DNA of 13,295 nt from Bacteroidales bacterium (GTDB lineage: Bacteria; Bacteroidota; Bacteroidia; Bacteroidales; WCHB1-69): NCBI GenBank assembly GCA_031272415.1, contig JAISTU010000178.1:1-13295 (forward strand). Direction: 5' to 3'. The position numbers were made by a program, and so were the translations under genes. Below are positions 1-4,887 of this stretch, one piece after another (within the stretch, counting starts at the first letter, position 1; the number at the start of each line of letters is the position of its first letter). The notes below the pieces were generated by a model. It ran no database searches. It had not been told where the DNA came from and saw only the letters and a list, made by a program, of their open reading frames with translations.

Positions 1-248
1 CTGCAAAAATACAAAAAAATGGAGAATGGAAAATGGAGAATGGAGAATGGAAAATGGAGAGTTTTCGTTCACTAAAAAAATGTTCAAACGGCATCCTTGT
101 CGTTTTTTTAGAGTGGAGATTTTTTGTATTTTGGGATAAATTTGTTCTAAAATTAGAGAAATCACTGTCCATTCTCCATTTTTCATTTTTGTTCCTTTCG
201 CCTTTTTCGGGCAAAATGTTGTCAAACACACACTATAAGACACAAAAT
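1..248. repeat. Repeat-rich spacer with heptamer arrays and the GGGATAAA motif
   Basis: No credible gene is visible here. Positions 20-61 are six perfect-phase copies of a 7-bp unit, TGGARAA. Positions 161-188 hold about four further heptamers in the opposite orientation (units like TCCATTC). Between them, at 121-156, lies the ~30-bp motif TTTTGTATTTTGGGATAAAT followed by TTGTTCTAAAA, which recurs in other spacers of the window. The arrangement is therefore heptamer array, core motif, inverted heptamer array. An open frame crosses this region on the + strand, but its protein is low-complexity and it overlaps the lipoprotein gene antisense, so I do not call it. Confidence 0.75.
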
Positions 249-274
249 AAAAAAGGACCGCATAAATGCAGTCC
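249..274 (-). terminator. Rho-independent terminator of the small lipoprotein gene
   Basis: Read on the minus strand this is a 9-bp stem with one mismatch (266-274 pairing with 255-263), a two-base AA/TT loop, and then a run of six T at 254-249. It lies about 35 bases after the stop codon of the lipoprotein gene at 310-501 and has the classic stem plus T-tract form. Nothing else nearby on this strand would need it. Confidence 0.8.
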
Positions 275-309
275 TTGTGTTACTAAACCCTACTTAAACT
301 TGCTGTTAT

Positions 310-501
310 TTATTCAGCAGATGTTTCAGCAGATGCTTCGGCAGGTGTTTCAGCAGGTGCTGCTTCTGGAGCCTGTTCTTCTTGAACTGCTTCTGTTGCT
401 TGTGCATCATCTGCTACTACTTCTTCTTCTGCAGGTTGATTATTATTGCAACCTACGAATGTCATTCCTGCTACTACTACTAATGCTAATAATTTTTTCA
501 T
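310..501 (-). CDS. Small acidic Ala/Glu/Pro-rich lipoprotein
   Basis: The 63-residue product starts MKKLLALVVVAGMTFVGC: a short positive N-terminus, a hydrophobic stretch and a lipobox-like FVGC, so Cys18 is the likely lipidated residue after signal peptidase II cleavage. The mature part (about 45 residues) is nearly all Glu, Ala, Pro, Gln, Thr and Val, with repeats such as PAET, PAEAS and AETSAE. It should be disordered and strongly negative. Small lipoproteins of this composition are common in Bacteroidota and have no established function that I know of. It stands alone: it has its own -7 box at 561-568 and its own terminator at 249-274. The 59-base gap between promoter box and ATG would be its 5' leader. 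The lipoprotein call is firm; the function is unknown. Confidence 0.75.
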   Translation of the reverse strand: MKKLLALVVVAGMTFVGCNNNQPAEEEVVADDAQATEAVQEEQAPEAAPAETPAEASAETSAE

Positions 502-790
502 ACTAGTACGATTTTTAAATTTGTTTTACTTATAAAAAATTTTTATTAAATACTGTTTTACAAAGATACCATTTTTTTTTGGATTTTTGGCATATTTTTG
601 AAAAAAAATTGAAAAAAAATTGTGTTTTTTTATCATTGAACTGATTATCAAGCATTTATTTTTTAATTTTCAAGCCCTTTTTTAGCGGTTTTTTGACAAA
701 AATGGCTTAAATTGCAAGTTTTTTGAAGGCAATTTCGCGAAAATTTATCTCCAAATTGCAACGAATTTCCAAAAATCGGGAAAAAGGACG
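502..790. other. AT-rich spacer without a recognisable gene
   Basis: Apart from the lipoprotein promoter box, this stretch has long T and A runs (570-640) and a low-complexity part from 660 to 790. I see no terminator hairpin for the membrane protein gene that ends at 791, none of the dispersed repeat modules found in the other spacers, and no RNA gene. An open frame runs through it on the minus strand but gives a Phe/Cys-rich protein overlapping the membrane protein gene in another frame, so it is not called. Confidence 0.6.
561..568 (-). promoter_or_regulatory. Bacteroidota -7 box (TATCTTTG) for the lipoprotein gene
   Basis: On the minus strand the sequence reads GGTATCTTTGTAAAAC, an exact match to TAnnTTTG, the known Bacteroidota -7 consensus. 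It lies 59 bases before the ATG at 501. I see no good TTTG -33 element at normal spacing, and the upstream sequence is A/T runs only. The same octamer precedes the porin, proS and the hydrolase gene at 8818. Confidence 0.6.
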
Positions 791-1477
791 CTATTTTTTG
801 AGGCTCGCAGCAGCCAAAATTAAGCCCAAAATGACGCTCAAAAAAGCCGCAAAAAGTACCTGAAATGTGTCCGGCAAAATAAACGTAATCGTATGCGCAG
901 GTATCCAAAAAAATGGAATACTTTTTTTGAACACAAAATTCCACTGTACTTTCCAATTGAGAGCAGGAAATATTTCGCTAAAATGGATAGGATTGAGCAG
1001 CGATTTTATACTCCCTTGATAATGAGCAATATGTATGTCCGTAATTTTATGAAAAGTCATAAAAACAGGGGCAAAAGCGGTATTCATCATGGTACTAATG
1101 CAAAAAGCACCTAAAACTTTCTCCCACGAAAGTGTTGCTTTCATTGCCTCCGAAAGTCCTGTAATGCCTGCTTTTTCCACTACTATCGGCACTCCGACAG
1201 CAAATACTTTCATCGCAAACGCAATCCAAACTCCCAACAAAGCCCAAACGACCATTTTAGGAACAAGCCCAAACGTGCGTTGCAAATATTGTCCGTTTTT
1301 GATTCTATTGGCTAACATTTCTCCAAAAGTTGCCAAAATGCCAAACTTAACCGCCGCCATAATATAAGGATGAGCCACATTAAAACACTCATACACCTCA
1401 AAAAATGACTTAAAAATAAAAAATGGTGCCAAAACAATGCACACAATCAAAATTACTATAATATCTACTTTTTTCAT
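791..1477 (-). CDS. Multi-pass inner-membrane protein, weakly Mpv17/PMP22-like
   Basis: The product is 228 residues with hydrophobic segments at about 5-24, 72-97, 117-139, 184-200 and 205-226, so it should be an integral inner-membrane protein with four or five spans. It has a short Lys-rich start and ends in LKK. The C-terminal part, with NWKVQWNFVFKKSIPFFWIP followed by a last span containing FLSVILG, and the central FAPVFMTFH resemble the layout of the Mpv17/PMP22 family (an N..FVP-type motif followed by a final span ending in LS). That is a pattern-level impression, not a proven match. The ATG at 1477 follows a -7 box at 1501-1508 by 23 bases, which supports the start. It is monocistronic: the next gene upstream, miaB, ends 380 bases away across a repeat block. 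Function unknown. Confidence 0.65.
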   Translation of the reverse strand: MKKVDIIVILIVCIVLAPFFIFKSFFEVYECFNVAHPYIMAAVKFGILATFGEMLANRIKNGQYLQRTFGLVPKMVVWALLGVWIAFAMKVFAVGVPIVVEKAGITGLSEAMKATLSWEKVLGAFCISTMMNTAFAPVFMTFHKITDIHIAHYQGSIKSLLNPIHFSEIFPALNWKVQWNFVFKKSIPFFWIPAHTITFILPDTFQVLFAAFLSVILGLILAAASLKK

Positions 1478-1500
1478 CTATTATTTTGTTTAACTCCTTG

Positions 1501-1508
1501 CAAAAATA
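1501..1508 (-). promoter_or_regulatory. Bacteroidota -7 box (TATTTTTG) for the membrane protein gene
   Basis: The minus strand reads GGTGTATTTTTGCAAGGAG. TATTTTTG fits TAnnTTTG and lies 23 bases before the ATG at 1477. The 32 bases at 1506-1537, starting inside this box and running upstream of it, are identical to 4259-4290, which sit at the same place upstream of the porin. This suggests the two promoter regions were copied from one source. Confidence 0.5.
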
Positions 1509-1537
1509 CACCTTTTCTTCAATTAAAAATTAAAAAC
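1506..1537 (-). repeat. 32-bp promoter-edge repeat, copy 1
   Basis: It is identical base for base to 4259-4290. Each copy ends inside a TAnnTTTG box and lies immediately upstream of a minus-strand gene (the membrane protein here, the porin there). It contains two heptamers of the form ATTAAAA, so it may be a degenerate continuation of the heptamer array at 1547-1574. Confidence 0.8.
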
Positions 1538-1546
1538 TTTTTTTAA

Positions 1547-1574
1547 TTGAGAATTGAAAATTGAGAATTGAAAA
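1547..1574 (+). repeat. Heptamer array, four exact units of TTGARAA
   Basis: The units alternate TTGAGAA and TTGAAAA with no slippage of phase. The reverse complement of the same array occurs at 4823-4843 and a diverged one at 8711-8745, both just upstream of promoters. The array here is directly followed by the dispersed composite repeat that starts at about 1586. Confidence 0.85.
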
Positions 1575-1585
1575 TTATTTTTACG

Positions 1586-1814
1586 TTTTTTGTATTTTCG
1601 CGTAAAATTGTTCTAAAATCTGTACCTCCTCCCCCACCGTCATTGCGGGTTCGCCCCGCAATCCCCTTGTCTGAACTGTGATTTTGAATGATTAACATGA
1701 CTAACAAGATTTTACGAATTAAAAGCCCTTATTTATAAAAACACCCTTAGTAGCCAAAAAATAACACCCTCCCTTGCCCTTATTTTTTGTTAATCAAGAA
1801 ACTTAGAAATAAGG
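1586..1814 (+). repeat. Composite dispersed repeat, copy 1 (spacer between miaB and the membrane protein gene)
   Basis: Four blocks follow each other. 1586-1620 is a variant of the TTTTGTATTTT...TTCTAAAAT motif. 1635-1666 is a hairpin element, CACCGTCATTGCGGG plus its complement arm (stem 1642-1649 with 1655-1662). 1667-1720 is the left half of the palindromic element with arm TTGTCTGAACTGTGATTTT. 1726-1814 is a shortened copy of the MITE-like element, with its left end CCCTTATTTAT and CACCCTTAGTAGC and a damaged right end. The same blocks occur in the same order and orientation at 8335-8610. No gene is seen in this 383-base spacer. Confidence 0.75.
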
Positions 1815-1860
1815 CTTATAAAAAAAAAATAAACTGTTATAAGTTAAAAAATTCACATTA

Positions 1861-3162
1861 CTAAAAAGCACTCTCTTCGCCGAAAAGAGTTGCTGCTGAA
1901 CAGTTGGTGATTTTGAGTACAACATATTCGCCAATTTTGTGGTTTAAGGCAGGAAAAACAACAACTTTATTGGTGCTTGTTCTGCCAAAAAGGAAATCTT
2001 TGGAACGTTTAGAATAGCCCTCTGTAAGTACTTCAAAAATTTTTCCTACATCTTTTTGATTGCTTTTTAAAGATAGATTTTGTTGTAAATCAATAATTTG
2101 TTGCAATCTTTTAATTTTTACATCTTCGGGGACATCATCTTTTATGTTTTGATAGGCAAAAGTGCCTTCACGGGGCGAATATTTGAAGGTAAAAGCGTAA
2201 TCATAAGCCACTTCTTTCATCAATGAAAGGGTTTGCAAGTGGTCTGTTTCGGTTTCGGTGCAAAAACCTGCAATCAAATCCGTACTTAGTCCGCATTGTG
2301 GTAAATATTGGCGAATGAGAGATATTTTTTCGAGGTAATTTTCCCTTGTATATTTTCGGTTCATTCGCTGTAAAATAGCCGTGCTGCCCGATTGTGCCGG
2401 CAGGTGAATGCTTTTGCATATATTAGGATATTTTGCCATAATTTGCAGCAATTTTGGGGATAAATCTTTGGGGTGAGAGGTCGCAAAACGCACTCTCAAA
2501 AGCGGGTCTATTTTTGCCACTTTTTCCATAAGTTCTGCAAAATCAATGTTTTGGTAGTTGTAAGAATTTACATTTTGACCTAACAAAGTTACTTCTCTAT
2601 ATCCTGTCTGAAACAATTGCTCTGTTTCGGCGATAATGCTTTCACTTGCCCGACTGCGTTCCCGTCCGCGCGTGTAAGGCACTACACAATAGGCACAAAA
2701 ATTGTTGCACCCCCGCATAACAGACACAAATGCTGACACTTTGTTATCGGCATAACGTATGGGCAGTATATCCTCATAAGTCTCTGTTTTAGAAAGAGTT
2801 ACATCAATATTTACTGCATTTTCACTGTCAATAATTTGTGGTAAATTGCGATATGCGTCCGGTCCTGCTATCAAATCAATGTCTGTTTTGGCAAATAAAT
2901 CATCTTTGAAACGGCTTGCCATACAGCCAATTAGACCGATTTGCAAATGTTTATTTTTCTTTTTGAGTGCTGTTAATTCATTGAGCCGATTAAAAACTCT
3001 TTGCTCTGCATTGTCGCGCACAGAACAAGTATTTACCAGTATTAAATCTGCCTCTGATGGCGATGTAACTAATTGATATTGAGATGATAACACAGACGCA
3101 ACCACTTCACTGTCTGCAAAGTTCATCTGGCACCCGTAAGTTTCTATGTACAAATTTTTCAT
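1861..3162 (-). CDS. miaB: tRNA-2-methylthio-N6-dimethylallyladenosine synthase
   Basis: MiaB is a cytosolic radical-SAM enzyme that adds a methylthio group to i6A37 of tRNAs reading U-starting codons, consuming two SAM and using two [4Fe-4S] clusters. The 433-residue protein has the full layout. The N-terminal domain has Cys11 (ETYGCQMN), Cys46 (VNTCSVRDNAEQ) and Cys80 (LIGCMASR) as ligands of the auxiliary cluster. The radical-SAM motif GCNNFCAYC gives Cys152, Cys156 and Cys159, followed by VPYTRGRERSR. A TRAM domain fills about 375-433. These Cys positions are those of MiaB, and the RGRERSR stretch favours MiaB over MtaB or RimO. The ATG at 3162 lies 12 bases after the porin stop codon, and I see no separate promoter, so it is likely read from the porin promoter at 4254-4261. 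Confidence 0.95.
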   Translation of the reverse strand: MKNLYIETYGCQMNFADSEVVASVLSSQYQLVTSPSEADLILVNTCSVRDNAEQRVFNRLNELTALKKKNKHLQIGLIGCMASRFKDDLFAKTDIDLIAGPDAYRNLPQIIDSENAVNIDVTLSKTETYEDILPIRYADNKVSAFVSVMRGCNNFCAYCVVPYTRGRERSRASESIIAETEQLFQTGYREVTLLGQNVNSYNYQNIDFAELMEKVAKIDPLLRVRFATSHPKDLSPKLLQIMAKYPNICKSIHLPAQSGSTAILQRMNRKYTRENYLEKISLIRQYLPQCGLSTDLIAGFCTETETDHLQTLSLMKEVAYDYAFTFKYSPREGTFAYQNIKDDVPEDVKIKRLQQIIDLQQNLSLKSNQKDVGKIFEVLTEGYSKRSKDFLFGRTSTNKVVVFPALNHKIGEYVVLKITNCSAATLFGEESAF

Positions 3163-3174
3163 TCAATCGGCAAT

Positions 3175-4212
3175 CTAAAACGAGGCAATCATGACCAAAT
3201 CCAAAAGTCCTGAATTTTTGCTTTTATCCTTAAATGTTTGATAAGTATAGGAAATTTGTAATCCAAAGTTCTTGACTATCAAGTATTTAAAACTTGCTGT
3301 ATAGTTCATTTGAACTTCCTGTTGGAGAATATTTTCTTTGAAATAATCGAACCGCAAAATGGGCTGCAATTTTTTAATGAAAGTGTAAGCCGCAACCGCA
3401 TTAAATCCATAACTTTCGACTTTATTTGTCCAGCCGTGCGTATATTCACCTCTTATGAGTAATTTTTGGTCATCATAAAGGATGCCTGCACTTGCTCTAT
3501 TTCGGGTAGCATATTGGGTGCTGTCATTGGCATAATAACTTCCATAATACCCTGATGCAGAGATAGTTAAGTCTTTCAAAGGATTGATGTTAATTCTTCC
3601 TACAACATCTTTGTTAAGATTGCGGTCTTTGATATTGATTCCGTTACCGTTAAAAATGCCCACAGAATAATTGAAAACATAAAAATCTTTGCCTCTTTTG
3701 GAGGTCATTTTTCCTGCACTACCGTAAATCATCACCCCAATATCTCTTCCGTTGGCGGAAATACCCGACAAATCGGAATAACCTACTAACTTACTGATAG
3801 CCAGCGAGTTATCTGCACACTCCATTGTCAATGGTGAATAGGCACTTTCGATAGAAAATGGCACTTTAAATTGCCCCGCTTGCACGCTGAAATAAGGTTT
3901 AATTTTCACTCTCGCATAAGCGTCCAAAATTTTAGGACTCATAAATTCAATTTGCATTTTGTAATCAAACATTTTGTTAATATCCCCCGTTACACTCAGC
4001 CTTACGCGGCGTATATCAAAACTGCTAAGATTGTCGCCCCACTGATAGCGGGCATTGACAAAGCCTGAAAATTTGGGCATCTTTGAAACAAAATTTTCCC
4101 ACTTACGCACCTTTTCAACAAAGGCACTATCGCTCTGATTTTGAGAACATAAAGAAGTGGATATAACTACAAATCCAACGAATAAAAAACAAATATTCCT
4201 TACTATTTTCAT
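3175..4212 (-). CDS. Phosphate-selective porin O/P-type outer-membrane protein
   Basis: With the start at 4212 the product is 345 residues: a signal peptide MKIVRNICFLFVGFVVISTS and probable cleavage near LCS/QNQ, then a beta-barrel. Family marks (porin O and P type) are FDIRRVRLSVTGDINKMFDY, KMQIEF, PKILDAYARVKIKPYF and QAGQFKVPFSIE. Alternating hydrophobic and polar strands follow, and the chain ends in Phe, as expected for BAM-inserted barrels. The reading frame stays open to 4275, but that adds 21 residues in front of the signal peptide and would place the start upstream of the -7 box at 4254-4261; I therefore prefer the internal ATG. The family is described for phosphate or anion uptake, but the name is often transferred without proof, so the substrate is open. 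It is first in a unit with miaB. Confidence 0.85.
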   Translation of the reverse strand: MKIVRNICFLFVGFVVISTSLCSQNQSDSAFVEKVRKWENFVSKMPKFSGFVNARYQWGDNLSSFDIRRVRLSVTGDINKMFDYKMQIEFMSPKILDAYARVKIKPYFSVQAGQFKVPFSIESAYSPLTMECADNSLAISKLVGYSDLSGISANGRDIGVMIYGSAGKMTSKRGKDFYVFNYSVGIFNGNGINIKDRNLNKDVVGRININPLKDLTISASGYYGSYYANDSTQYATRNRASAGILYDDQKLLIRGEYTHGWTNKVESYGFNAVAAYTFIKKLQPILRFDYFKENILQQEVQMNYTASFKYLIVKNFGLQISYTYQTFKDKSKNSGLLDLVMIASF

Positions 4213-4253
4213 AAAATTTTTTTTATTGCTTTTGCTTAAAATTAAATATTCTA

Positions 4254-4261
4254 CAAAGATA
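4254..4261 (-). promoter_or_regulatory. Bacteroidota -7 box (TATCTTTG) for porin-miaB
   Basis: The minus strand reads GGTGTATCTTTGTAGAAT, an exact TAnnTTTG match 41 bases before the ATG at 4212. It lies inside the longest possible open frame of the porin, which argues for the shorter start. The adjacent upstream 32 bases (4259-4290) repeat those at 1506-1537. Confidence 0.6.
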
Positions 4262-4290
4262 CACCTTTTCTTCAATTAAAAATTAAAAAC
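4259..4290 (-). repeat. 32-bp promoter-edge repeat, copy 2
   Basis: Identical to 1506-1537. In both places the repeat ends within a -7 box. Here it is followed, going away from the gene, by heptamers at 4302-4315 (GAGTGGA, GAGTGTA) and then by the inverted-repeat block starting at 4318. Confidence 0.8.
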
Positions 4291-4344
4291 CCTTTTTTTT
4301 AGAGTGGAGAGTGTAGATTTTTTTTTGCATTTTTGCCCCCCCCC

Positions 4345-4436
4345 TTGTCTGAACTGTGATTTTGAATGATTTTTGAATGATTTATATGATTTCGCACAAA
4401 ATCATATAAATCTTACGAAAATCAAAGTTTAGACAA
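4345..4436. repeat. Palindromic element with TTGTCTGAAC arms, complete copy
   Basis: The arms at 4345-4363 (TTGTCTGAACTGTGATTTT) and 4418-4436 are 19-bp inverted repeats with two mismatches. The middle holds a perfect 14-bp stem (4379-4392 with 4399-4412) around a six-base loop. Half copies are seen at 1667-1720, 4480-4498, 4678-4722, 4754-4795 and 8421-8467. Small size, inverted ends and no coding capacity fit a MITE or REP-like mobile palindrome. Confidence 0.8.
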
Positions 4437-4441
4437 CACAA

Positions 4442-4469
4442 GTAAAGACGCGGCGTGCCACGTCTCTAC
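4442..4469 (-). repeat. GTAG-type REP-like hairpin 1
   Basis: On the minus strand it reads GTAG, then the palindrome AGACGTGGCACGCCGCGTCT, then TTAC. A GTAG tetranucleotide 5' of an imperfect GC-rich hairpin in an AT-rich spacer is the form of REP elements mobilised by RAYT (TnpA-REP) transposases. A heptamer-like GAGTGTA lies directly in front of it (minus strand). No RAYT gene is in the window. Confidence 0.7.
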
Positions 4470-4510
4470 ACTCTGGAATAAAATCAAAGTTCAGACAATG
4501 CAAAAAAAAT

Positions 4511-4526
4511 CTACACTCTACACTCT
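4511..4526. repeat. Short heptamer array (CTACACT units)
   Basis: There are two exact copies of CTACACT plus a partial third. The reverse complement matches the heptamers beside the other MITE-like copy at 8621-8634, so the array and the MITE end travel together. Confidence 0.7.
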
Positions 4527-4535
4527 GAAAAAAAA

Positions 4536-4670
4536 CCTTATTTCTCGCGGTTCCCTTAGTAGCAAGAATTTTCCCATACTATCATCCCTTATTCCCTTAT
4601 TGACAAAAAAATAAGGGCAAATGGTGGGGTATTTTTTTTTGGCTACTAAGGGTGCTTTAATAAATAAGGG
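4536..4670 (-). mobile_element. MITE-like element, copy 2 (inverted relative to the other two)
   Basis: About 135 bp. The ends are inverted repeats of about 28 bp: both begin CCTTATTT inward from the edge and finish with CCTTAGTAGC, with a divergent stretch of about eight bases between. The interior contains a second hairpin (stem 4594-4601 with 4610-4617, CCCTTATT/AATAAGGG). It has no coding capacity; an open frame across it on the minus strand is a product of the repeat. The copy at 8482-8610 is homologous over its full length in the opposite orientation. I could not identify a clear target-site duplication. Confidence 0.75.
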
Positions 4671-4731
4671 CTTTATAGATTTATAAAAAACATAAATAAT
4701 CATTCAAAATCAAAGTTCAGACGAGGGGAAG

Positions 4732-4759
4732 GTAGAGACGTAGCGTGCTACGTCTTTAC
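4732..4759 (+). repeat. GTAG-type REP-like hairpin 2
   Basis: Reads GTAG, AGACGTAGCGTGCTACGTCT, TTAC. It is an almost perfect palindrome with the same outer bases as the element at 4442-4469 and differs mainly near the loop. It lies between the MITE-like element and the right outer end of the inverted-repeat block. Confidence 0.7.
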
Positions 4760-4822
4760 AATATTTATAAAATCTTGAAAATCGTGGTTCAGACAGGGGG
4801 GGCAAAAATGCAAAAAAAAATA

Positions 4823-4843
4823 ATTCTCAATTTTCAATTCTCA
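4823..4843 (-). repeat. Heptamer array upstream of proS
   Basis: Three exact-phase units (ATTCTCA, ATTTTCA, ATTCTCA), the reverse complement of the array at 1547-1574. It ends 15 bases before the proS -7 box, in the stretch where a -33 element would be expected. Confidence 0.8.
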
Positions 4844-4858
4844 ATTAAAAAAATTGTG

Positions 4859-4866
4859 TATCTTTG
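4859..4866 (+). promoter_or_regulatory. Bacteroidota -7 box (TATCTTTG) for proS
   Basis: Reads GTGTATCTTTGCAA, an exact TAnnTTTG match. It ends 21 bases before the ATG at 4888, so the 5' leader would be only about 15 bases. No TTTG -33 element is seen at the usual distance; that position is filled by the end of the heptamer array. The longest frame would start at TTG 4864, inside the box, which rules that start out. Confidence 0.65.
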
Positions 4867-4887
4867 CAATTTACTTATATTTTTTTA

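Larger units (their letters stand above)
4318..4819. repeat. Nested inverted-repeat block filling the porin/proS divergent spacer
   Basis: The outer ends are imperfect inverted repeats of about 50 bp: 4318-4370 and the reverse complement of 4770-4819. Both read, going inward, T-run, GCATTTTTG, a C-run (nine or seven), TGTCTGAAC and GATTTT. Inside lie a complete palindromic element (4345-4436), two GTAG hairpins (4442-4469 and 4732-4759), further single arms of the palindromic element (4480-4498; 4700-4722) and a MITE-like element (4536-4670). No gene is visible. The block is flanked by outward-facing -7 boxes at 4254-4261 (-) and 4859-4866 (+), so it forms the whole upstream region of both the porin and proS. 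Confidence 0.8.

Noticed and set aside
20..61. CRISPR array or minisatellite coding repeat
   Set aside because: The repeats are directly adjacent 7-mers without spacers, and no cas gene is near.
33..506. 157-residue open frame on the + strand
   Set aside because: It runs through heptamer repeats, crosses the terminator and lies antisense to the lipoprotein gene; its Leu/Phe-rich sequence is the mirror of the Ala/Glu codons.
663..956. 97-residue open frame on the minus strand
   Set aside because: It overlaps the 3' part of the better membrane protein gene in another frame and has a Phe/Cys-rich, non-protein-like composition.
1815..1843. Terminator for miaB
   Set aside because: A 7-bp A/T stem with a 15-base loop containing the T-run inside the loop and no T-tract after it; too weak to call.
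4518..4703. 61-residue open frame on the minus strand
   Set aside because: It is contained almost entirely in the MITE-like element and its ends; codons follow the repeat, with no start signal and no protein-like pattern.
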